Notes under the pieces: generated by a model | Seen by the model: only the letters and a program-made list of their open reading frames with translations | What the model was told of the DNA's origin: nothing | Database searches by the model: none | Assembly: GCA_964512955.1 (NCBI GenBank) | Contig: CAZEKX010000050.1 | Span: 1 to 14,477, forward strand | Source: HGM04593 sp964512955 | GTDB taxonomy: Bacteria; Bacteroidota; Bacteroidia; Bacteroidales; Bacteroidaceae | Length of the DNA: 14,477 nt | Reading direction: 5' to 3' | Translations under genes and position numbers: made by a program | Part shown: positions 7,703-13,857 of the stretch, in pieces | Position numbering within the stretch: position 1 is the first letter of the stretch | Layout: each line of letters opens with the position of its first letter

Positions 7703-7746
7703 ATAAACGATTAAGGATGTACCGCGGTACATCCTTAATCGTTTAT
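7703..7746. terminator. 44-nt perfect palindrome, terminator between convergent genes
   Basis: Bases 7703-7746 form a perfect palindrome with 22 bases in each arm, centred on CCGCGG (7722-7727). On the plus strand it is followed by a T-rich stretch (7749-7769, including seven and six consecutive T), which makes it a good intrinsic terminator for the ttcA-DUF486 transcript. On the minus strand, where the DUF4923 gene ends 15 bases away, the following sequence is less T-rich, but the symmetric stem could stop that transcript too. Confidence 0.85.
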
Positions 7747-7761
7747 ATAAATGTTGTTTTT

Positions 7762-8580
7762 TTATTTTTTCAGTTCCATACCCAACATCATACCATTGTA
7801 GTTGTTCAGCAACGAAGATATTGTACCAAGAGTTGCTGTTGCGGTAGTTGCATTTGCACTACCCAAAGAGGATGCAAATTGTCCACCATTATTGGATACA
7901 ACATTCATAACCTTTTGCAAGAGTGCAAGCATCTTGTCGGCATTGAATACTATGTTCAACGATGTAAGTTCGTATGTAACATAGGCGTTCATGGACAGAC
8001 GTCCGTAGAAGGTGAAGTTTATTCTCTTCTCCTCGGGATATAATACGTATGTTCCGCGTATCTCTCTGCCTGCAACCGAGAACTTACAACTGTCGTTTTC
8101 CATAAATGTAAATGTGCAAGAGCCCTCTTTTACACCAACCTTTGCAAGATAAGAGTCGAGTTTTTCCTCTATCTTGGATGTAACAACTGTACCGCCAATA
8201 TTTGTAAGTGCCTGGTCGCTCTCAAGCACACACGATATTCCGGAATAGTTCCACTCACCTCTCAACATTTTGTCGGAAAGTGTCATTGAGTTTCCCAATA
8301 ACGAGGTAAGCACATTGGTTATAGTAGAACTTGTACTGTTGGAAGCACCTGTTACCTTACCTATGAGATTGGTCAACCCCGATTGCAAGTCGGGTTGTTC
8401 TGTTGCAACTGTAGTTGTTGTGTTATCGGTGGTAACGATTGTTTCTTGTTCTGTGGCAGATTTTGAGTTGCCACCAAACAGTTTACTGAACATACCCGAT
8501 AGCCCCGATTGTGCCGATGCATCAACTGCACATATAAACATGGCAACAAATGCCAATGTCAGAATCTTTTTCATAATCAT
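7762..8580 (-). CDS. DUF4923 family secreted protein
   Basis: Complete protein of 272 residues from ATG 8580 (ATG 8574, giving MKKILTLAFVAM..., is equally possible; the TTG at 8583 is unlikely). It has an N-terminal signal peptide ending DASAQ (20-24), so it is exported. A low-complexity Ser/Thr-rich linker follows (about 38-95). The DUF4923 domain then covers about residues 100-222: LRGEWNYSGISCVLESD, the repeated GGTVVTSKIEEKLDSYL pattern, CTFTFMENDSCKFS, and FYGRLSMNAYVTYELTSLNIVFNADKMLALL. The fold pattern suggests a lipocalin-like beta barrel, but that is inference. The family is essentially restricted to Bacteroidales and its function is unknown. The gene starts 13 bases after the DUF5606 stop and is probably co-transcribed with it. 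Confidence 0.85.
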   Translation of the reverse strand: MIMKKILTLAFVAMFICAVDASAQSGLSGMFSKLFGGNSKSATEQETIVTTDNTTTTVATEQPDLQSGLTNLIGKVTGASNSTSSTITNVLTSLLGNSMTLSDKMLRGEWNYSGISCVLESDQALTNIGGTVVTSKIEEKLDSYLAKVGVKEGSCTFTFMENDSCKFSVAGREIRGTYVLYPEEKRINFTFYGRLSMNAYVTYELTSLNIVFNADKMLALLQKVMNVVSNNGGQFASSLGSANATTATATLGTISSLLNNYNGMMLGMELKK

Positions 8581-8593
8581 CAACTAATTTATA

Positions 8594-9013
8594 TTACTCC
8601 GCAGCCTCACTACCCTCTTCGCTCTCTTCGAAATCGGTTATGCCACCGGCAACCAAAATATTGTACCATGAGTACATCTTTTTTATGTGTGTAAGATATA
8701 CACGCTCGCGGTCGTAGTCGGGAAGTATCTCCTCGAAATATGCTGTTAACTCCTCGGGAGTTGCCATCTTAAGGTCGAAAGGTAAAACTCCGTTCTCTTT
8801 TGCAAAAATAAGGGAGAAAACTTTACGCAAGGGGAGTTCCTCAGTGTCGGTGTATATTGCAATATCGTCGAGCATAACCACCTTATCACTGTTGTACACA
8901 GGCATACGCTTATGTGTAGCATCAACTGCCTCAACAACAAACATATTACGTCCACTCGACAACAGACGATACAAACCGGGCTTACCGGAAACTGTCAAAA
9001 TTCTTTCAAACAT
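8594..9013 (-). CDS. DUF5606 domain-containing protein
   Basis: Complete 139-residue cytoplasmic protein (no signal peptide or membrane segment). The N-terminus, MFERILTVSGKPGLYRLLS followed by GRNMFVVE, is the hallmark of DUF5606, a Bacteroidota family with an N-terminal small beta domain and a helical second half (about 84-125, MATPEELTAYFEEILPDYDRERVY). The end is strongly acidic (EESEEGSEAAE). Function is unknown. The gene is conserved near coaE and other housekeeping genes in related genomes, as I recall, and that order is seen here. It is separated from coaE by 164 bases, so it may have its own promoter; a near-match to TAnnTTTG lies at 9099-9107. Confidence 0.85.
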   Translation of the reverse strand: MFERILTVSGKPGLYRLLSSGRNMFVVEAVDATHKRMPVYNSDKVVMLDDIAIYTDTEELPLRKVFSLIFAKENGVLPFDLKMATPEELTAYFEEILPDYDRERVYLTHIKKMYSWYNILVAGGITDFEESEEGSEAAE

Positions 9014-9177
9014 AGTAATAAAATTTATCTATTAAAAATTTATATCTAAAACAGGTTTAATATTCACGTCGCGAAGATAACCAATAGAAATCGTAATGCA
9101 AAATTTAGGAAATAATTTTAAGAAACTGTTTATATTTCTTTAAAATAATCAATTCCGTAAAACAAGCACCTATTTCA
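9014..9177 (-). promoter_or_regulatory. AT-rich gap between coaE and DUF5606, possible promoter
   Basis: This 164-base gap holds no coding frame of note. On the minus strand TAAATTTTG (9107-9099) resembles the Bacteroidota -7 element TAnnTTTG but with one extra spacer base, and no -33 box is clear. A weak A/T-only hairpin occurs around 9119-9142. The likely job of the gap is a promoter and 80-base leader for DUF5606-DUF4923, with low certainty. Confidence 0.25.
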
Positions 9178-9771
9178 TCACTTACCGGCACGTATTGTTT
9201 CAATAATCTCCATAACCTCGGGGATAACCGGAGTATTACCGTCGTTATAAACAGAGTAGTCGGACAAAAGCAATAAATCGTCGGCAGACATTTGGTTATT
9301 CATACGGTTCTGTACCTGATTACGTGTAAAACCGTTTCGCCCCTCTACTCGCGAAATACAGGTCTCTTTATCTGCCCACACCAGCATAACCTTGTCTACT
9401 GCGTCGCGCATATTCGATTCAAAGAGTATTGCAGTTTCCATTGCCACAATATCGCTGTTTTGTCTTTCGCTCCATGCCAAGAAGTCGTTTTTCACACATG
9501 GATGTACAAGTGAGTTCACACGTTCTATCGCCCCTTTATCCACAAATATTCGTGCCGCAATCCATTTTCGGTTTAGAGTACCATCTTCACAATAGCACTC
9601 ATCGCCAAAGAAACGTACCAATTCACGACGCAAATAATCGTCGTTCTCCATTAATCGCTTTGCTTCGGAGTCGCAATCGTAAACAGGGATATTCATAGCC
9701 TGTAACAGACGAGTAACAACACTCTTTCCGCTACCTATACCACCTATAACAGCCAATTTTATCGTGCTCAT
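9178..9771 (-). CDS. coaE: Dephospho-CoA kinase
   Basis: Complete 197-residue cytoplasmic kinase that performs the last step of coenzyme A synthesis, phosphorylating the 3'-hydroxyl of dephospho-CoA with ATP. The P-loop GGIGSGKS (10-17) follows the first strand, the catalytic aspartate lies in YDCDSEAKRL (31-40), LVHP (88-91) is the conserved substrate-side turn, and the lid arginines lie in SRVEGRNGFTRNQVQNRMNNQM (140-161), whose RMxxQ is typical. The ATG at 9771 overlaps the TGA of the ybbR-like gene by 4 bases (ATGA), so translation is probably coupled and the gene belongs to the nusB-yajC-ybbR operon. Length is normal for the family. Confidence 0.96.
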   Translation of the reverse strand: MSTIKLAVIGGIGSGKSVVTRLLQAMNIPVYDCDSEAKRLMENDDYLRRELVRFFGDECYCEDGTLNRKWIAARIFVDKGAIERVNSLVHPCVKNDFLAWSERQNSDIVAMETAILFESNMRDAVDKVMLVWADKETCISRVEGRNGFTRNQVQNRMNNQMSADDLLLLSDYSVYNDGNTPVIPEVMEIIETIRAGK

Positions 9772-10715
9772 TTATTTTCTATATCTATAAGATATTCAAC
9801 TTCATCGGGAACCATACGGACATTTCTCACAGCATCAGAGGAGCGTACAAGACGCAACTTCACACGCTCGGTGCCGGTAGTTATATCCTCGTAACTCACA
9901 GCCAATTCAAAGGAGTCGGCTTTCACCTTGTCGTAACGTGCCATGCTGACATCGGCATACACCTTTGCATGGGAGGGGAATGTTTTAAGTCTCATACTGT
10001 CGGGGAAACCTATTGACATAATAGGCAACTCGAAACTCTTTTCGGCATATGGGGTTACCGGAACGATAACCTTTACCTCCGATGGTATACAACGCACATT
10101 GGGTATATTCATCAGTTCCACATTCACAGTGGCTGAATCGCGCAATTCCCCACATTCAAAGTGATGCGTGGGAATATACTGCAATGTATCCATCACATAA
10201 GAAGGTGCAAACACCAATACCGAGTCGGGTATGACAACCATCTCGTCTATGGCATACTGACGTGCCACAGAGACAGTTCCATTCACTCTCACCGGAATAC
10301 TGTGTGCATTTTCACGAGTATAATAGACTAACGTATCGGGTTGATACAATATTATTGATGTCGAAGATTGCAATTGCCCTTCGATACGTTTCGTCAGATT
10401 CTTAACCGGTAATGTCAAACGACCTTTTTCGTTCTTCAGTTCTGAGTAATCTACTGTTATTGGCAAGAACTGTCCCAAGCCGTAGTTCATGAGTGTTGTA
10501 CCGTTGTCGCGTACCCTCACCGTCAATTGGCTCTCGTCGGAAGAGACAAAACCGGCATCATTGGGAATATTACGAACATATACAATAAAATCAATATCGG
10601 TCTCGTAATTTCGATTAAGCGTAAGCATCAACCAAAGACAACACGAGACCAATAAGAAGAACAAGAAGAGTAACAGTTCTCTTCCCGAAGGGAACTTGAT
10701 ATTTATTTTATCCAA
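9768..10715 (-). CDS. YbbR-like domain protein
   Basis: Complete 315-residue protein with one N-terminal membrane anchor (about 13-33, rich in Leu/Phe/Cys) and a long extracytoplasmic part. The latter shows two or more YbbR-like beta repeats, with stretches such as VRVRDNGTTLMNYGLGQF, PVRVNGTVSVARQYAIDEMVVIPDSVLVFAP and VKVIVPVTPYAEKSFELPI. YbbR domains are small beta folds with no enzyme role; in Firmicutes a YbbR protein regulates the diadenylate cyclase CdaA. No cdaA is in the window. The start is a TTG at 10713-10715, 12 bases after the yajC stop; the only other early option, the internal ATG at codon 30, would destroy the anchor. The gene overlaps coaE by 4 bases and sits between yajC and coaE as in other Bacteroidales. 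Confidence 0.85.
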   Translation of the reverse strand: MDKINIKFPSGRELLLFLFFLLVSCCLWLMLTLNRNYETDIDFIVYVRNIPNDAGFVSSDESQLTVRVRDNGTTLMNYGLGQFLPITVDYSELKNEKGRLTLPVKNLTKRIEGQLQSSTSIILYQPDTLVYYTRENAHSIPVRVNGTVSVARQYAIDEMVVIPDSVLVFAPSYVMDTLQYIPTHHFECGELRDSATVNVELMNIPNVRCIPSEVKVIVPVTPYAEKSFELPIMSIGFPDSMRLKTFPSHAKVYADVSMARYDKVKADSFELAVSYEDITTGTERVKLRLVRSSDAVRNVRMVPDEVEYLIDIENK

Positions 10716-10727
10716 GTCTTCAAATAT

Positions 10728-11057
10728 TTACTTTACATCCTGCTGAGCAGCAGTAGGGTCGGCATATACAGCACCCTTGTCAACACGAATTACAACATTA
10801 TGTGCAATCTCGACATTTACTGTTGTATCATCTACCGACTTAATTTTGCCGTAGAGGCCACCGCTGGTAACCACATCCTGACCAACCTGCAAACCACGAC
10901 GGAAATTCTCAATCTCCTTCTGACGTTTGCGTTGAGGACGAATCATAAAGAAATACATAATGGCAAAAGCCAAAATAATCATTGTAAGAGGATTATTCAA
11001 AAGAGCGACGTACCAAGGTGCGTCAACCGCAGCAGCGGCTTGAAGAAAAATACCCAT
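10728..11057 (-). CDS. yajC: Preprotein translocase subunit YajC
   Basis: Complete 109-residue single-span inner-membrane protein. YajC associates with SecDF and the Sec translocon and helps protein export; it is accessory, not essential. A short extracytoplasmic N-terminus is followed by a membrane helix (about 22-39) and then the family signature MIRPQRKRQKE (38-48), with the basic patch at the cytoplasmic face. The small soluble domain shows GQDVVTSGGLYGKI (59-72), the typical YajC core, and VVIRVDKGAV (88-97). The gene starts 30 bases after nusB and is followed by the ybbR-like gene 12 bases later, in the same reading frame. secDF is not in the window. Confidence 0.95.
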   Translation of the reverse strand: MGIFLQAAAAVDAPWYVALLNNPLTMIILAFAIMYFFMIRPQRKRQKEIENFRRGLQVGQDVVTSGGLYGKIKSVDDTTVNVEIAHNVVIRVDKGAVYADPTAAQQDVK

Positions 11058-11087
11058 AATTCTATCTTAAATTTAAAGTTAATATTG

Positions 11088-12011
11088 TTACTTGTCTATT
11101 CTGCCCTCTTCGCGCAGTTTTTTTGTTATTGTATCGAGCAATCCATTTACAAACGAACTGCTTTTTGCTGTACTGTAATACTTTGCAATCTCCACATATT
11201 CGTTAAGGGTTACACTTACAGGTATATTGGGGAATGTCAAAATCTCGGATATTGCTATCTGCATAATTATCACATCCATGAATGCAAGACGCGACATATC
11301 CCAATGTTTGGAATTATCACTCATAAGGGTACGACAAACATCGGCATTTGCTATTGCCGCTCTAAACAACTTACGAGTAAAGTCCATGTCGTCGAGGTCC
11401 TTGTATTCGGGCAACAAGGCGCACTCGGCACCATCGCTCTCATCGAAACGTTTAATTGTCTTTAGAACAAATGTATCAACAATTGGTTTATCGTCATTCC
11501 AATATAGGCTCAGTTCCTCGAGGATTGCATCCAAATCTTCGTTTTCGAATATGAATGTCTTGTATAACTTACGCCAAAGTTCGCGGTCCTCGTCGTACGA
11601 CGACTCGGGCGATGCCATATACTCTTTGTATATTTCGCTTGCCTCAATTTTATCGAGTGTAGAACGCAAAAAATCGGAGTGATCCACCCAATTTATTTTG
11701 CTCTTCTCTGCAAATTTCTGCAACTGCTCATTACAACGTAACTGCGCAATAAAGCGATTGTCTACAAACTTGGTGTTGGGGTTAATGTCCTCCTCGGTAG
11801 GACGCAACTTAGTACGATTAAACTCTATGCGATCGGCTGCATAATGTGTTACAGCCGGCATAAGCAGCAAAAGATGTCGATAAAGGTCGTATGCCTTCGA
11901 CAAACTGAAAAATACTTCGTCTTCGGCTGTCTTCACGCTTTTTCCGCTGTTTTTATAGTACGCGTACAATATCTGAACAACCTTAAGACGGATGAGAACT
12001 CTGTTAATCAT
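11088..12011 (-). CDS. nusB: Transcription antitermination factor NusB (long Bacteroidota form)
   Basis: Complete 307-residue protein, about twice the 130-150 residues of NusB in most bacteria. NusB binds boxA RNA with NusE (ribosomal protein S10) and prevents premature termination in rRNA operons. The first NusB helix is recognisable (RVLIRLKVVQILYAYY, 4-19), and the C-terminal part carries the diagnostic block from about 240: LAFMDVIIMQIAISEILTF, then PVSVTLNEYVEIAKYYS and SSFVNGLLDTI (285-295). Between them lies a charged helical insertion (about 25-210) that is normal for Bacteroidota but whose role is unknown to me. It is the first gene of the nusB-yajC-ybbR-coaE operon, with a plausible promoter just upstream (12035-12065). 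Confidence 0.93.
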   Translation of the reverse strand: MINRVLIRLKVVQILYAYYKNSGKSVKTAEDEVFFSLSKAYDLYRHLLLLMPAVTHYAADRIEFNRTKLRPTEEDINPNTKFVDNRFIAQLRCNEQLQKFAEKSKINWVDHSDFLRSTLDKIEASEIYKEYMASPESSYDEDRELWRKLYKTFIFENEDLDAILEELSLYWNDDKPIVDTFVLKTIKRFDESDGAECALLPEYKDLDDMDFTRKLFRAAIANADVCRTLMSDNSKHWDMSRLAFMDVIIMQIAISEILTFPNIPVSVTLNEYVEIAKYYSTAKSSSFVNGLLDTITKKLREEGRIDK

Positions 12012-12034
12012 AAAACACTATATGTGATTTTGTG

Positions 12035-12065
12035 CAAAGGTCGTATTTTATTACGACATTGGCAA
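12035..12065 (-). promoter_or_regulatory. Likely nusB operon promoter with an internal dyad
   Basis: On the minus strand GACCTTTG (12042-12035) differs from TAnnTTTG only at its first base, and a TTG (12065-12063) lies 20 bases upstream, at the usual -33 spacing. Transcription would start near 12028, giving a leader of about 17 bases before ATG 12011. The spacer contains an inverted repeat GTCGTA-N6-TACGAC (12040-12057), which could be an operator or a small hairpin. The promoter call is moderate; the operator idea is speculative. Confidence 0.4.
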
Positions 12066-12140
12066 GCAAAAAACATTTTCTTTTAGCAATAATCTGTTTA
12101 AATTATTAAAAATGTATTACATCGGTTGCGCACCACCCTG

Positions 12141-13592
12141 TTATACCTTATATAAATGCAAACGATTGGTAACAGTCGACGGCAACTCATCTTCGTAGTG
12201 GCTTACATATATAACACTCTTACCCCTACGTCTCGAGAATGTATCAATTATAGATTTAGCCTTTTGTTTATTGTGTGCATCCAAACCATGTAACGGTTCG
12301 TCGAGTATCAGCAATGCCGGGTCCTTCACAAAAGCACGAACAAGCAACAGTAACCGTTGTTCGCCACTCGACAACTGCATGAAAGAACGTTCTTTAAGAT
12401 GCAACACACCAAACAGATTCATCCACCATTCACACATCCGTATCTGTTCAGGTGTGCTACGCACATACAGTCCCACGCTGTCGTGTAACCCCGATGCAAC
12501 AATATCTATTGCCGGAATATTCTTCATATACGCACGATGCATTTCGGGACTCACATATCCAATATTCTTCTTAATTTCCCAAATGGTTTCACCCGACCCT
12601 CGACGACGTCCAAAAAGAGTGATATCACAAGCATAGGATTGCAGATTGTCGGCACACAACAGACTTAGCAATGTCGATTTTCCGGAACCATTCTCACCTG
12701 TCAAAGCCCACACTTCACCACTCTTAACCATCCAACTTAAATCCTTTAATATTGTTCGTTCCCCATACTTTATCGTTACATTATTCAACTCCACAAAAGT
12801 GTTGCATAGCCTGCTTTCATTATCGGGTAACGCCCCTACCTGTTCACACAACGATGCGAGGAACGATTCCTCTTTTTTATTATAATTACATGCAGCAATA
12901 TACTCTTCGCGTCTCTTTGCAGGATATACTTTCATATCTGCAACATGCACCACTCGGTCTATAAAGGAGGGAACAGTATCGGCATCGGACATCACAAGCA
13001 GAATCTGCACCTTACCACTCGAAACAATACGTTCAAGAATGTCGTTGAGCAGAGAACGCATAGAGGCATCCAACCCAATAAAAGGATTATCAATAATGAG
13101 CAAGGAAGGCGACGAGAAGAGAGCCAACGCAATCTGAAACTTACGCAGTTCGCCACTGCTTAGCATTATTATCAATTTATCCAGCAATGGACGCAATCCC
13201 AACAACTCTATCAGTTCATTACGCCATTCACGTGTACCCTCGTCTCCCAGTAATTCACGCACACATGGAATACCATCCTGGTCGTGCATATTCCAACGTT
13301 GCTGATAATAGTACCCGGCAGTATTTCCGGCACCATATACATCCCGGAAAGAGATATATTTCACATTACGATACACCGCATTACTCTCTGCCGAAGAGAA
13401 GTCATACTCAATAACACCTTCGCGCAAAGGATAGCGTCCCATTATAATGTCAACCAACACCGATTTTCCGCCACCGTTAGGACCAACCACAGCCAAATGT
13501 TCTTTCTTTGGTAGTATAAAAGATACCGGTTCGGCAAAACGCACGTCGTCCCGGCGTGTAACACCACCGTCGATATATATTGTATTTTTCAT
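12141..13592 (-). CDS. Double ABC-type ATPase without membrane domain (ModF/PhrA-like)
   Basis: Complete protein of 483 residues from ATG 13592, with two ABC ATPase domains in one chain and no transmembrane segment. Domain 1 has Walker A GPNGGGKS (37-44), signature LSSGEL (144-149) and Walker B LLIIDNP (164-170). Domain 2 has GENGSGKS (299-306), LSSGEQR (407-413), LLILDEP (427-433) and switch histidine VSH (463-465). Domain arrangement and length fit the ModF/PhrA-like group, whose members have been called molybdate-linked or photorepair proteins without firm proof; no modABC or photolyase genes are nearby. In domain 1 the catalytic glutamate after Walker B is Asn169 and the switch histidine position reads SD (202-203), so that site may bind but not hydrolyse ATP. 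The start is fixed by a -7 promoter element at 13610-13617; an upstream TTG at 13631 would precede it. Monocistronic. Confidence 0.85.
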   Translation of the reverse strand: MKNTIYIDGGVTRRDDVRFAEPVSFILPKKEHLAVVGPNGGGKSVLVDIIMGRYPLREGVIEYDFSSAESNAVYRNVKYISFRDVYGAGNTAGYYYQQRWNMHDQDGIPCVRELLGDEGTREWRNELIELLGLRPLLDKLIIMLSSGELRKFQIALALFSSPSLLIIDNPFIGLDASMRSLLNDILERIVSSGKVQILLVMSDADTVPSFIDRVVHVADMKVYPAKRREEYIAACNYNKKEESFLASLCEQVGALPDNESRLCNTFVELNNVTIKYGERTILKDLSWMVKSGEVWALTGENGSGKSTLLSLLCADNLQSYACDITLFGRRRGSGETIWEIKKNIGYVSPEMHRAYMKNIPAIDIVASGLHDSVGLYVRSTPEQIRMCEWWMNLFGVLHLKERSFMQLSSGEQRLLLLVRAFVKDPALLILDEPLHGLDAHNKQKAKSIIDTFSRRRGKSVIYVSHYEDELPSTVTNRLHLYKV

Positions 13593-13609
13593 AATCAAAT
13601 AATAGTGCG

Positions 13610-13617
13610 CAAAATTA
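13610..13617 (-). promoter_or_regulatory. Bacteroidota -7 element for the double ABC ATPase gene
   Basis: On the minus strand these bases read TAATTTTG, identical to the ttcA element and an exact TAnnTTTG match. Transcription would start about 13604, leaving a leader of about a dozen bases before ATG 13592. No clear -33 TTTG was found at 19-21 bases upstream. Confidence 0.55.
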
Positions 13618-13650
13618 AGAAAAATCAACAATATAAATTAATTTGAGTGA

Positions 13651-13806
13651 GAAGATTCTCTTTCTACACCAAGTAATGTCGTTCAAAGGTCTTTTAATAA
13701 GTTGTCATCTTCAAAAAAGACATATACACAAATAGATTTTACAATAAATATTCCTTCTGAATGCAAGTTGGGAAGAGATTATTTTATAGTCAATAAGAAC
13801 AAATAA
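13651..13806 (+). pseudogene. Possible C-terminal relic of a lost gene
   Basis: A frame of 51 sense codons lies between a TGA (13648-13650) and TAA (13804-13806) with no credible start codon. The conceptual end, from about KTYTQIDFTINIP onward to a GRDYFIVNKNK tail, reads like ordinary protein rather than random AT-rich translation. The stop codon falls at the very edge of the hairpin at 13803-13842, as is common for a real gene end. I recognise no family. It may be the tail of a gene whose front was deleted when the flanking accessory DNA was rearranged, or chance. Confidence 0.25.
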
Positions 13807-13842
13807 CGGAATAACCTGCGACCTCGCAGGTTATTCCGTTAT
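13803..13842 (-). terminator. 19-bp hairpin terminator
   Basis: A perfect inverted repeat with 19-bp arms and a 2-base centre (13822-13823), its core being ACCTGCGA / TCGCAGGT. It lies 15 bases beyond the stop of the minus-strand gene at 13858. The minus-strand sequence after it (TTGTTCTTATT) is moderately T-rich. The stem symmetry would also allow it to act for plus-strand transcripts reaching the stop codon at 13804. Confidence 0.75.
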
Positions 13843-13857
13843 AAAGGCTCAAAATTA

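Larger units (their letters stand above)
13632..13857. other. Intergenic region between the ABC ATPase start and the right-edge gene end
   Basis: A 226-base AT-rich gap. It holds the upstream side of the ABC gene promoter, the possible coding relic at 13651-13806 and the hairpin at 13803-13842. No RNA gene or insertion-sequence end was recognised. Confidence 0.5.

Noticed and set aside
9119..9142. Hairpin-like TTAAGAAA / TTTCTTTAA pair after coaE
   Set aside because: It is all A/T apart from one G-C pair, needs a bulge and has no T-tract, so it is too weak to call a terminator.
10800..11465. Plus-strand open frame of about 220 codons across yajC and nusB
   Set aside because: It spans two well-supported minus-strand genes and their gap, is rich in Cys/His/Tyr and shows no family motif.
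13593..13631. Upstream TTG start for the double ABC ATPase
   Set aside because: The extra 13 residues would be encoded partly upstream of the probable transcription start, and MKNTIYIDGG from ATG 13592 leads naturally into the first ABC domain.
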